Below, one piece after another: positions 21,400-32,127 of a DNA stretch of 64,000 nt; positions within the stretch are counted from its first letter, which is position 1, and each line of letters starts with the position of its first letter. Made by a program: the position numbers and the translations under genes. Below the pieces are notes generated by a model, which searched no databases, had not been told where the DNA came from, and saw nothing but the letters and a program-made list of their open reading frames with translations. Where the stretch lies: NCBI GenBank assembly GCA_003116995.1, contig BDSL01000068.1, positions 1 through 64,000 on the forward strand. Reading direction: 5' to 3'. Source of the DNA: Yamagishiella unicocca (Eukaryota; Chlorophyta; Chlorophyceae; Chlamydomonadales; Volvocaceae).

Positions 21400-23735
21400 T
21401 CACCGCCCGGCTGGCTCGTTGCGCCGGGGCAGCATTTGCTCGGGCGGAAGCTGCGCTGTGCCACGCACAACGGACCCACCGGCCAGCAGCGAGGGGTTGC
21501 TGTCGTACATCTGGTCTTCCGACCCCAGCTGCGAGCCCTCCGGCGTGTAACGCTTGTCCAGCGGGACATACACACCGCGTATCCTCGAGGGCCCGATGCC
21601 GGGCGAAGGCGAGCTGTGCTGCGCTTGGCTGCCCTTCTCCAAAGCGTCCCACAGCACATTCTTGTCCGCGACTCGCACCTCCGGGTGCGGATGGTGGTAG
21701 CCCGCATGCTGCCGGTCGCTGGGGCTTTGTGGGTGGTGCTGCTGGTCTTGTTGTTGTTGCTGGTCTTGCTGCTGCTGCTGCTGATGGTATTGCTGCTGCT
21801 GCTGCATCTGCTGTTGTTGTTGGTGCAAGTGTTGTGCGGCGAGGCGCTGCGTGGGTGATAGCGGCGGTGACATGGGCTGCGGCCGCGCGCGCGGAGGGTT
21901 GAGCCCCGACATGAGGAACTCCCGGCTGACGCTGCGCAGACGGGAGCAGGAGGGGCGGGGCGGGAAGGAAAGTGGCGGTGGGAGGTGGGGTGGATTGAGA
22001 GGGGGGAGTGAGGAGCGGGGCTTGTATGTACAGCATCAGACCGCAAGCACTGAATCTCTGCTCGCTGCACCCGGCTGCTGCCCCATACGCACCCCCGACC
22101 CTGTCTTAGCCGCCACTTAGCCGCCACTCAGACGCCACTCAGCCACCACTCAGCCGCCTGAGTGACTTCACACCGGGCGAGTCACGCAGCTACCTAGCCG
22201 CCCACCCACACAGCCATCCGGCCAGCCACCCACTCAACCGCATACACAGCCAGCCATCCAGCCCGCCACCCATTCAACCGCATACACAGCCAGCCAGCCA
22301 GCCACCCACACACCCACCTGTAACCATTATCCATTCGGAGCTGCTCCGGAACTTGGGGCACGTCCGCCAGAAAGGTCGCAGCTGGCAGCGCAAACCAGGC
22401 CGACAGGTTGTTCGGCTCGGGCGGCGGCAGCGGCACCAGCGACCGGTGCATGCTGCTGCCGGGCCGCCGGTAGTACGACTGCTCGTGCAGCCGCGACGGC
22501 AGCGCTCCAGGGCCCGACACGGCTCCGTTCGCTGTGCTCGACTTGGCGGGCGGCGGGCCACCACCGTTGCGTGGCGGCGGGTGGGGGGACGTGGAGTGTG
22601 TGTTTTGTGCTGGCCCCGGGTAGGTGGCGCGGGTGAGGCCCCGAGTGTTGGTGTGCGGGTACGTGTGGCTGCGCCGCGGGTTGCGCTCCGGCGAACCGGT
22701 GAACCCCAGCCGCAGACCCGCGACGCCGCTCGCCTGGCTGCGCGGGCTGTCGCACGTGCCCGGTGGGGCGCTGTAATTGGACGAGCGCCGCGACGCGGCT
22801 GTCGTTGGGCTGCAGTGCGTCTCGCTGCGAGAGGACGTCTCCACGGCGTCTCCGCCGCTGTGCCGCTGCCCTCCGCTAGTGGGCCCCGACTCTGGTTCCG
22901 CCGGCGGCGGGCCGGGGGCTCCGACGGGAGGACTGTCGCCGAGTAGCGTGACGGCGATGGGGAGCGCCCGGGCTTGCCAGCTGCCGGGTTGAGGCGGGAC
23001 TCGCTCCCAGGTGGCGTTGCCGTCGCCGGATCGGCACGCTTGGAACCTGCCGTACGGCCGCGGCACGCCGCCGCCGCCGACGCTGTTGACCGCGATGCTG
23101 ATGAAGTCCAGCGCCTGCAGCGTCGGAGCTACCGCCTTGGCATGCTTGGTGTGGGAGCGGTAGGCGAGCATGGAGGTCGGGGTGGAGGTCGAGGCCTGGG
23201 CAGGCGTGGCGCTGCCAGCGCTGCTCAGATACTGTTGCGCGTGGTCTGCGGCAAGCGGCTGTAGCTTCACTTGCGGGGCCTGCGGCAAGGGCGCGGCGCG
23301 GTGCGGCGTGATGCGGCGCAGGGTGGGTTCGAGGGAAACCCGTGGAATGTCCGAAAAAACCGTTTAAAACAGAAGTTTTGAGGCGCAGGGTGGGTGGGTG
23401 CAGGTTGCTAGATCCGGATCCGGATCGGGAGAGTTCTGGGAAACCATGCCCGGCAGGAGAGCCGTGGCTGCTGCAGCGGCGTTTGGTACTGTCGTACGCG
23501 ACTTGGCGTCGGACGTCGTGCTTTTCCGGCGGGCCGGAAGAGTAAAACGCAAGGGAGACGGGAGGGCGGCTGTAGGTTGGGGCATTGGTATCGTGTAGCC
23601 AGCTGCCGTGCTATATACTGTGGTCTGCTTTAGCGAGCGGCGGAAATTAATCGGGTGCGGACTGGGGATGTGTATACGTTCGCCTGCGAGCAAGTGCCTG
23701 TGGTCCGGATCGACAAAAATCTTCCAACCTGCCAT
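21400..23735 (-). CDS. unrecognised Gln/Pro/Ser-rich protein
   Basis: Function not recognised. Exon 2 (23279-22318) and exon 3 (21931-21400, stop TGA) join in phase across a repeat-filled intron. At the junction DNGYR becomes DNGYSVSREFLMSGLN. A likely first exon is 23735-23445 (start ATG GCA GGT TGG, donor ATG|GTTTCC, 97 codons), which also has the same Ser/Pro/Thr-rich style; with it the product is 594 aa. Visible features: a long low-complexity middle, a poly-Gln block in exon 3 (21720-21840, with CAG and CAA interspersed), then a more ordered C-terminus with VPLDKRYTPEGSQLGSEDQM. No signal peptide or transmembrane segment. Probably an intracellular, partly disordered regulatory protein. 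The weakest part is exon 1 and its donor. Confidence 0.55.
22197..22315. repeat. tandem repeat in the intron of the Gln-rich gene
   Basis: Two to three copies of a unit of about 55 bp containing CAACCGCATACACAGCCAGC, with internal CAGC/CACC steps. It extends to the donor of exon 2 at 22317. Confidence 0.75.
23328..23390 (-). repeat. dispersed repeat family B, copy 4
   Basis: GGTGGGTTCGAGGGAAACCC, then GAATGTCCGAAAAAACCG, then TTTAAAACAGAAGTTTTGAG. Same block order as copy 3 at 9721, here inside the proposed first intron of the Gln-rich gene on -. Confidence 0.8.
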
Positions 23736-23822
23736 TAAGTCTGTATGATGAGGTGCAAGGCAAGTGGCACCGGTGCCCTGATCCTGTATGAGCGGGAATT
23801 GCCAGGGAGCCGCACCGGCGCA

Positions 23823-24251
23823 TTATCTCCGTGCTATGCCGTGCCACGGTCTGCGGGCAAGCCTTTCGCAACGCAGTTTCAGTATATTCTGTAGAAAACG
23901 GGAGGTAGGCCAGTCGCGGGAAATATCTTCCGCAGCTGACAAGACATGCTCCCGAAGGAGGCACTCGATCGCCTTCGGAGATGCCCAGACCAGAATATCA
24001 CTCAAGTATGTACCCATTCGGATCAATCCATTGTCAGCCTCCCACTTAAGTGCATACCTGGCGAGTCGGCGAGGTCTGGGCCGCTGGCCGAGCAGCTGCT
24101 CCCAGGGCGCCTGATGATTTATGGCTTGAAGGCATTGAAGCTGCATCAGAAGAGGCAGCTGCGAGCGCCGTCCTGACAGATGCCAAGCGGTCGCTGTAAT
24201 TGGACTTAGAATACCCGCGAGCCATAGCCACAGCATCTGAGCTAATACCAT
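23823..24251 (-). CDS. hypothetical open frame, 142 codons, weak
   Basis: Starts with ATG and a hydrophobic N-terminus (MVLAQMLWLWLAGILSPITA). It continues into a helical-looking C-terminal half (ECLLREHVLSAAEDISRDW). No family recognised. A GTATGC donor-like site lies at the middle (after LARR), so the downstream half might not be coding. Codon use is less GC-biased than in the firm genes. Could be a real small secreted or membrane protein, or chance. Confidence 0.25.
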   Translation of the reverse strand: MVLAQMLWLWLAGILSPITATAWHLSGRRSQLPLLMQLQCLQAINHQAPWEQLLGQRPRPRRLARYALKWEADNGLIRMGTYLSDILVWASPKAIECLLREHVLSAAEDISRDWPTSRFLQNILKLRCERLARRPWHGIARR

Positions 24252-26361
24252 AGCAGCTCATATGTACGGGTAAAGGTGAAATACTCATTTTGCCTTCTGC
24301 AAAAACGCAATACACTAGCTCCAAGCGTGGTAGTCGTGCGGGTCCGAATGCAAAGCATACTCCGTCTGCATACTTTTATTGGCTGTTCGTAGCTAAGGAA
24401 TCTTGCCCCTTTCTCGACTTTGTGCAGGTGGGTGACTGTTCACGCGGATGCTTGTACATCTCGTACAGTACTGCTGTGAGAAACAACCTGGGGCAACGGC
24501 AAGAGCTTGCCACAAGGTCCCAGTAACGGCGACAGATTAACCGTTCATCCTATAATACTGAACGTAGGCGAACCCAGGACAAGAAGAGGGGCCCATGTCC
24601 GTGGGCCTCGCCGTCTAAGAGCCGGGCCACAGAAAGGCCCGAAAGGCGGAGACACGCCACCCTTTCTACTGGGCATCTCTGTTCCACCCTGAATATATTG
24701 ACTTTTAATATCTCTTCGGATGGGAAAGCTGACTAAAGCTGTTTCAGAAATCCCTACCCCCCCCCGAATGCTCTTACCCCTGTCGCAATTCTGCCGTCCC
24801 CTGCACTGCCCCGCGGGAGCCCGCCTCGGCGATAAGACTCAACGATGGATTCGCCACTGTCATGGCATGCACATGTAATGAACACTTTCTGGTGTGGTGA
24901 AAGAGGTTCGGTGTTCTGAAGAGTCCTACAACCTCAAGAATTTTAGACCGGTAATCCCACGCGCACTGCCTCCCTACATCAGATGTCACCGTCGTGTTCC
25001 CCTAGGTTCCAGACGGCTCAATCACAACATCCATACTACGTGCCTCATAATTGATACACATGCAAAGGAGATGGCAGGGACGCGTTTCGGATGCCATGTA
25101 TCGTTATCGTCAACGTGTACCACTGTTTGATTTGTGCAGAGCTGTGGCAGCGGCAGCAGGATAACGCAAGACTACGACGGTCATCAAGGGGCACCAGGGG
25201 ATGACATGCTGACGTCCGCTTCCTGTACACAACCCTCATCGGAGGCCTCCCGGGTTTGTAAAGTAAGCCATTACCTTACAGCGCATTTGCCGCATTCCAT
25301 CTCAGCGGTATCCTATTTCGCAATCAGAAGCACGGATGGCCATCTGAGCTGTGCTTCCTGTTGGCTCCGTTCGAGGGAAACCCGACCAGCTACGCCAAGA
25401 ACGACGCCAATCCTAAAACCTCGTCCAGTCTTTGCGCCACTTCACCGTACGGCGCTGTGGGTTACATCCCAGGCCTTCCGGCGGAATGTCTACGCCGTCA
25501 TCCTGCAGCACGAGCGTCACTCCTTCCCACGCACAACATGGCCTGACCGCCGTCCGGTTAGTCCATGTTCTGTGGAGTTTCGTGGCTCCGCGGTAAATTA
25601 ACACAGTCCTACCCTTTTAGTACTTCGCAATTACAAACGCCAAGCTGCTAAGTGCCAAGCCATGCTGACTATCCTGCAGGATTCGACCCGTAAAGCTCGA
25701 CATTGCGGTTGCCATCGCTCACTCCACCTAATCGAAGAAAAGACAAAGTCGTTCCACAGCTGCTTCATGTGCAGCCGCAAGAGACGGCACGAGCACCACG
25801 TCGCTCTGCGGCGTCTGCTGCCCCACCACCTACCGCAGCGCACCACGGATACTGTCCCCGGTTCAATCGATTGCACCACCTGCCGATGAACTTCCGAAGC
25901 GCTCTGCTGCAGCTGAAGCCCACAAGGGAGTCCGCACTCATCCACGACTCGCTCAGCAGCATGGCGCTGGCGTCCGGCCAGCTGCAGCTGCAGCCCCGCA
26001 CCTTCACATGCCTTCTGTGTACTGGTACATGGCCAACGGTGACCCTTGCAAAGGCAACTTCAGCACACTCCGGCCGTAACGCCCTATGTTCGCTACGCTC
26101 AGCGTGCTCCAATCGGAAGGTCCTGATGCCGCTACCACAGGCCGACACGTCGCACTGCACCGCACCAGGCGACACGACCCCTAGGTCATCACGCCTGAGA
26201 GCTGACGAGCCACCACCCGCACACACTCGTGCCCACACAGCGCACCCTCCCCTTACTTCTCGCTTCGCGACGAGCTGCAGGCGCTGCCCAGTAGCGCTGC
26301 GCACCTCCATTCTTTCCGCAACGCTGGCCATTGCTCGTGGCGAGCCCTCACGCAGCGCCGC
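24252..26361. other. region with no gene supported; probable 3' UTR of VPS24
   Basis: No continuous coding signal on either strand. The reverse-strand poly(A) motif (TTACA on +, at 25631) could end the VPS24 transcript. Isolated acceptor-like sites (25138) and short open frames around 25140-25600 could not be chained into a gene. Confidence 0.4.
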
Positions 26362-28376
26362 TCACGCCTTGACGGCATCCAACCGCGAGCGCAGCTCGTC
26401 CATGTCCTCGCCCGCCTCGGCCTCCTCCGCCTGCTGCTGCCGCTCCTTGGCGCGCTGCGCGAGGGAATGAAACGGCACACACACACACACACACACTCAG
26501 TGTCACTCAGCATTTATAAAACACTCAGTGTCTTCGCGCTCAGTCTCCTTCGCGGCTCAGCACAGCATCTATAAAACACACACAGGGGCGCACACAGATT
26601 GCCGCAACTTTGCCCCCCCCCCACCGTACTTGTGCGAGTGTCCTGGTTTGGGTGCTGTCTGACAGTCGGTACCATGCGCATCCCGTCAGCTCGGGCTGCT
26701 AACCCCCGATACCATCATCGGCAGCAGCACCACCAGTACCAGTGCCGTACTCACCCGCGCAGCCGGCAATGATGCCAGCGTCTCCCCTCCAAGCTCGTCC
26801 AGCACGCGCTGGATCTCCTCCTCCGTCTCCTCCTCCTCGTCCACACCGCCCACGGCGCTGTCGATGGCGTCACTGATCATCTCCTCAATCAGCCCCGCCT
26901 TCATCATTTCTGCAAGGGTCCATTACAGGCGCCAACCTAAATGACTCGCGCGACCCTTGCATCTAACCCCTGCTTGCACTTGCTGCAATCCGTGTCTTAA
27001 TGTGCAAGCGACGATGAGGTCAGAGATGAGGACATACGTGCCGCTTTATGTACTCCCCGCTGTCGTCCATCAGGAGCCCTAGCCGCCCATGGCTCCCAGG
27101 CGCTGCTTATCCTCGTGAAGCCAACATCAACAACGGTGTCAAGAGCAGGTTTCAGCGCCTGTCACTGCACGGCTCGCCCACATCACGCTGGCACCCTAAC
27201 AACCGTTTTTCCTTGCCTCCCTGGTAATAAATGAGGTTTCGAGAAGCCGGTGGCCCACCTTTTGACATCTCCATCATGGTCTTCTGCAGCTCAGGCGCCT
27301 TGATGATCGAGTTGACCGTCTTCATGACCTCCGTGCTCTTGCTCAGCGTGCCGGCGACCCGCATCATGGCTGCAAGCACCACCGGACAGGGCAGGCCGGC
27401 GGGAGTGGAGCAAGCAGCTGCTGCCGATGAAAATGCTGGGTATTGTGACAAAACCCAGGAAAGGATCCTGCCATCAAACCCAGGAACAGACGGGCGGATC
27501 CAGCCATCAAACACAGCGAGCATTCCTACACCCTTGCATGAGACTGAAGCTACATGCCCGCTGGCCGCAACGCCGTCGTCGGCGTAAATGCCACACAACC
27601 ATGTCTGTCCAACTGGCATCGCTCCTTGGCAATTTTGGCGTGGGTGAACGACAGTGACGCCGCTCCCCCCCTGCCCGCTCCGCTGCCTTCCTGCCCGCTC
27701 CCCTTCCCCCCTGCCCCCTGTCCCCCGCCTGCTTCCCGTCTTCCGCCTGCCCAGGCTCCCTCGCCTCTCCCGCTCCCCCGCCTCCCTGGCCCCCGTTCCC
27801 CCACCTAGTTGCTCCATAAGAGCCGTACTGAGGCTCTGCATGTGCGCCTTGTTCGTGTACAAACGGGTAACGGCCTTACGGCTTTGCACGATCTCCTTGG
27901 CCAGGTGCTGCGCGCCAGGGAGGCACCGAGATGCATCGTGAGGGTGTGTGGTAGAGACATGGGCAATGCATTTCAAAGAATCGCTGAGGGTAGAGATGTA
28001 GGTGCCGATGATCCCCGTTATGTTCCATCAAGCCACAGGAGAGGTATAGACGCCAACGCCCCCCCATCGTGTTCTGGCACGCAAAACCCCACCGCCACCA
28101 GCCTTATGCAACGCACCTTTGCAGAACCCATATCACCACGCTTGGCAGCGTCTTTTATCGCCTTTTGCACTTTCTTCATTTCAAGCTGTATGTCTGCAGC
28201 GGGAGTACGTGAGCACGGGTCCCCCCTTCAGAGTCTTGCGAAGGGAGGAGGGAGACGATACGCACGGGCAACATACCGCGAACTTGTCGGTCCATGGCGC
28301 GCTGCTCTGAACGCAGAGTCGTCTGCCATTTGCGAACCAGCTCTTTCGGGTCTTCCTTGAAGAAGTACCTTAGCAT
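26362..28376 (-). CDS. VPS24: ESCRT-III subunit VPS24 (CHMP3)
   Basis: Part of the ESCRT-III filament that cuts membranes from the cytosolic side in multivesicular-body formation and cytokinesis. Six exons (-): 28376-28277, 28193-28117, 27907-27805, 27369-27259, 26909-26755, 26454-26362; in phase, 639 nt, 212 aa (family about 220). Family residues: EDPKELVRKWQTTLRSEQ and DRQVRDIQ (helix 1), AAKRGDMGSAK, LAKEIVQSRKAVTRLY, AGTLSKSTEVMKTVN, KAGLIEEMISDAIDSAV, then an acidic stretch with EEETEEEI. The C-terminus ELRSRLDAVKA fits a MIM1 motif that binds the VPS4 MIT domain. Basic N-terminal half and acidic C-terminal half are as expected. Intron 5 holds a (CA)n run (26475-26496). Head-to-head with the RD-repeat gene. 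Confidence 0.97.
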
Positions 28377-28703
28377 CGTGCTGTGCTAGGAACGCCCAAG
28401 GGCGCACAGAGGCGCCCCCAGGGCAGCGTGGAGGACTCCGAATGCACCTATAAGCTATAAAAATACTTATATTGCCGCGAACAGTTGGGTGCCAGTTTCA
28501 AGGGTTCCACGACATGGAGAGGATCTGCAGTAGCCCAATTCCATAACCAGTATTATGTACCGGTAAATTTAATCTTGTGTGGCATGGTCTGTGGCATGGC
28601 CTGTATACGGCTAGCAATAATGCTCTATACGGCAAGCCTAGGCACCTTCATGCTGTGACGAAATGGGCAGTTGGATATCTTGCTGTGCAGTCCCGACTGG
28701 ATC
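28377..28703. promoter_or_regulatory. divergent promoter, VPS24 / RD-repeat protein
   Basis: 327 bp between two divergent start codons, noticeably less GC-rich than the flanking exons. Contains AT-rich steps (TATAAGCTATAAAAATACTT near 28450). No clear shared element identified. Confidence 0.55.
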
Positions 28704-31454
28704 ATGGAAGAAGAAGAAGCACACAGACTTTATAGCCATTTTGCGCGCGTAAATGAGGGAGCAAAGCAGAAGCAGGTGACACTGCTACGCACAGAGGAGT
28801 CCCCTGCAATTGTCCGGAAGAGAAGCATAAATAATTGTGTCTTGATTTCAGGGTCTGGGTTTCGGTGAGCGCAAGTCGTCGCCCATCCGGAACAGCGGTG
28901 CAGCCCCGCAAGGCTTCCTCTCATCTTTTGTCCGTTCCACCACAAGCTTTGGCGTGGAGACGGCTAGGAAGACCGTGACGTCGTATGCCCCGCTCCGCGA
29001 CGACAGCGATGATGACGTCCCTCCGGCGAAACGCCATCGCCAGCAACGCAACAGCAGGTATTTGTTAGCTTTGCTGAATGGGGTCCCTACAGTATATAGC
29101 AAAACGCGACCTGGGTCGTAGCAACGTTACGGCAGGGCTACAGGGGACTGTTGAGGGGTGACCCCCTTCCGTTCTCCAAGACTGCGGCCCATGGGACACT
29201 AGCTGATCCGGCAGCCTAGCAAAGCTCATCTGTGGTGACCCTATGTAGCCAGGCCTTCCACCTCCGCATGCCCAGTCGTTAGGACGCAAGAAAGCCCTCG
29301 CCTCTGGATCTGTACGATCAAGGTCCTCGCGTCGCGGTGGGGTCCTCGCTGACCGGCACCCCAGTTCCCCCCGGGTGTCGCGCTCCAGCCCAGCCCCTTT
29401 TCCTCCGTGGCTCCGGGACCACAGCGCGTACGACAATGAGGACCGGCCTGGCAGACCCGGAGCTGGTCGGGAACAGCTGGTGGGCTACGAGGGGGCCCAG
29501 GGGCAGCGGCGGGGGCAGGAGTACGAACACGGAGGCCGCGGGCGAAGTGCGGCGGGACGGGATGAGCCGGGCGGCAAGCTTGGCGGCGGCGGCAGCAGCG
29601 GCAAGGCAAACCCGAACTATGAGGAGCTCATACCCGGTGCGGGGTCAGAAGAGGACCGGGAGGGGGACTGGGAGCGCCCGTTCGCTGTTTTAGGGGGCTG
29701 GGAATCGGCAGAGCTTGAGGGGTGGCGGCCGGGGCCGGAGTGGCGAATGTTAGCCAGCATGCGCTCACGACGTGTGCAGCTTGAGCAGGTTGAGCGGCAG
29801 CAGCGTCGCTAAGGGCTCACGCCACCAGCTTCTACCCCGGCATGGCCTAACTACCGCGCAACGGACACCTGCTCGCCCCCATGCCACCGCCACGACGCCG
29901 ACAGCCTACGAGTCTATGAACCCCGCGGAGCGGCTCCGTGCACGTACGCGGCTGGCACTGGCGCGCGCCGACGCGCGCGTTCGCAAAGCCGCCGCCGAAC
30001 ATGAAGCCGGCGGCGGCGGCGGCGACGGCACGGGCAACGGCGGCAGCGGCAGCGGCCCGTGGACCAGGTTCGTTTTCAACACGGACGCCGCCCTGGATGA
30101 GGATGGTGCGCGGCCCCGCCTGACGTCATGGGGGGAAGAGGGCGCGGACGGGGGCCTTATGGAGAAGCGCTACAACAGTCACGGCCTGGTGGACGAGGGG
30201 GAGCTCAATGCGCTCACCTTCCGCCGCACGGGCGACGTGGAGCAGCGGCGTAAGGCCCTCAAGCGGGCTGAGGCGCAGCATGAGGACGCGATCTTCGGAG
30301 CGGCTCCGCCGCCGCCGCCTCCTGCGCTTCCTGCTGCTGCCAGGCCTCAGCTGGAGAGAGAGCGGGGCCGCCGGGGTGGCGCGGCGGGGCTGTGTGACCA
30401 GGAGGAGCGGAGGCGGGAGCGAGACGGGGGCCGGGAGCAGGACCGGGACCGGGGGGGGGACCGGGGCAGGGACAATGACCGCGATCGAGACGGGGGCAGG
30501 GACAATGACCGGGACCGGGGCAGAGATGACGACCGGGGACGGGACCGGGGCAGAGATGACGACCGGGGACGGGACCGGGGCAGAGATGACGACCGGGGAC
30601 GGGACCGGGGCAGAGATGACGACCGGGGAAGGGACCGGGGCAGAGATGACGACCGAGGACGGGACCGGGGCAGAGATGACGACCGGGGGCGGGACCGGGG
30701 CAGAGATGACGAGAGGGGACGGGATCGGGGCAGAGATGACGACCGGGGACGGGATTGGGGCAGGGATGACGAGAGGGGACGGGACCGGGGCCGGGAAATG
30801 GAACGGGACTCGAAGCGCAAGAGCAGCCATGCGACGGACCGGGACGGGAGGAATGCGGAAAAGCGGGAGCGGGGGCAAGGCGGGGAGCGGCGGGAGCGGG
30901 AGCGCGGTGGGAGCCCTGCGGGTAGGAAGGAGCGCCGGGGGGGGGATGCTGGTTGCGGCGGCCAGGAGTCGCAGCGAGGACCCGAGCCAAGCGCGCAGCG
31001 CCCAGGTCATGTGCGCGAGGGGGCCTGTGGGCGGACTGAAGCCCAGGCCTTTGCCATGAAGCCCGCAACGCAGGAGCTGAGTGGCGCTGTGGCAACTGTC
31101 AGCCCGGGGCGGAGCACCTGGCCGGCTGGCTGCACCCAGGGACTGACGACGGCTGGGGCTGCTGGGGCGTGGGTGGCTGGCGTTGCTGTGCGCGCGTCTG
31201 CAGAAGATGAAGAGGACGGGCCCGTGGTGGTTGAGCTGGACGAGTCGGGTGAGCTGGCGGTAGCATGGGCAGCAGCCGGGTTAAGCGGCCGGGACGCGCG
31301 GCTTTGCGTGGGTGCAGGCGCGGGAGCCGGCGGTGGGGCGGTGGAGGCGAGGCAGGGCGGAATGAGCGACATGCTGAGCTCGGCGGTTATCGGTCAGCAG
31401 GGGATGTCTTGGCGGGAGAGGGCTATGCAGGCGCGTGGGAGGGCGGGAAAGTAG
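28704..31454 (+). CDS. Arg-Asp-repeat nuclear-type protein (plant-conserved family, unnamed)
   Basis: Four exons: 28704-28748, 28852-29057, 29365-29636 (acceptor could instead be 29388), 29905-31454; in phase, about 690 aa. N-terminus MEEEEAHRLYSHFARGLGF, then GFLSSFVRSTTSFGVETARK and a basic DDDVPPAKRHR patch (likely nuclear signal). The middle reads NPNYEELIPAYESMNPAERL, RARTRLALARADARV, WTRFVFNTDAALDEDG, ending in AEAQHEDAIFGA. This arrangement resembles an uncharacterised land-plant protein family, but I cannot name it. From about residue 390 a low-complexity Arg/Asp region carries ten-residue units (DRGRDDDRGR type), like the RD/RS tails of splicing proteins. C-terminus QQGMSWRERAMQARGRAGK. 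A role in RNA processing is inference from the RD tail and nuclear-type signals. Confidence 0.75.
30460..30800. repeat. 30-bp coding repeat for the Arg-Asp tail
   Basis: About nine copies of a 30-bp unit (GACCGGGGCAGAGATGACGA + CCGGGGACGG), each encoding ten residues of alternating Arg/Asp/Gly. Copies differ by single bases. It is the source of the long antisense Pro/Val-Ser-rich frames, which are not genes. Confidence 0.9.
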
Positions 31455-31746
31455 GCCGAATGTGGTAGGTGTTGGCGGCAGGTAGCGGCGGCGGAGCAGC
31501 AGCGTGGGGTACATTTGGATCGCGGCAGCCGAGGAGCACCGGTAAGGCAGCTTTTGCCACAATGGTAGCAGGTCCGGCTTGTGGGTGCTAAGGCGATGAG
31601 CGCTGGCGGCTGGATTTGCGCGGACATGACGCGGCAACTGGTATGGCGCTCACCTGTTCGGTGTCGAGCAGATGAGGCTGTCGCTAGCAAGATGGCAAAG
31701 ACAGCCAGGAGTGGCCAGGAGGTGAAATGCTTGAGCTTGAGGGCAC

Positions 31747-31751
31747 TGTAA
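31747..31751 (+). terminator. poly(A) signal TGTAA, RD-repeat gene
   Basis: TGTAA 293 nt after the stop at 31454, on the coding strand, at a normal distance for an algal 3' UTR. Confidence 0.55.
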
Positions 31752-31947
31752 CATCTCATCAGCAAAAAGAGAGGGAGGGTATCCGCGCGGTGTACCCTAA
31801 CACGTTGACACTTGCGTAAAGGGCCTTCGTTTCGCTTCTGGTGTAGTTGCCGCTTTAGTCGGCCCTTCACGTGGCCGAGTTCGCTTATGACACTTATGGC
31901 ATCAATCATCACGTTGGATTTCCGCGATGATTTTTGCATGACTACGA

Positions 31948-32127
31948 TCAAATGACTCTTGGCACCAAATGACATGTCGTCGTCTCGCTCGCCATGCGCG
32001 CCTCCACGTGGATGGGGTATTCCTCAATTGGATCCTGCGTGTACCAGTGTACCATACCCTGGGTCATTTCGTTGGTCACTAAAAAGGTGGGCAACGGCGG
32101 GCAGGGTAAGTCAGGCTCCGCATTGTA
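31948..32127 (-). CDS. possible orphan terminal exon
   Basis: 59 codons from the acceptor TTTGCAG (32128) to a TGA. Residues include VTNEMTQGMVHWYTQDPIEE and a mostly non-low-complexity composition. I do not recognise it. Without an upstream exon it may be a gene remnant. Confidence 0.25.
   Translation of the reverse strand, partial: YNAEPDLPCPPLPTFLVTNEMTQGMVHWYTQDPIEEYPIHVEARMASETTTCHLVPRVI

Noticed and set aside
30126..31095. Long antisense Pro/Val- and Ser/Arg-rich frames opposite the RD repeats
   Set aside because: Produced by the 30-bp coding repeat of the + strand gene, which has exon structure and family resemblance. The antisense frames have neither.
31281..31759. Two-exon secreted protein on - (MRCYSALKLKHFTSWPLL signal-like start, second exon antisense to the RD gene)
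   Set aside because: The second exon overlaps the coding end of the RD-repeat gene in antisense and is not low-error sequence for a known family. Only the signal-peptide exon is suggestive.
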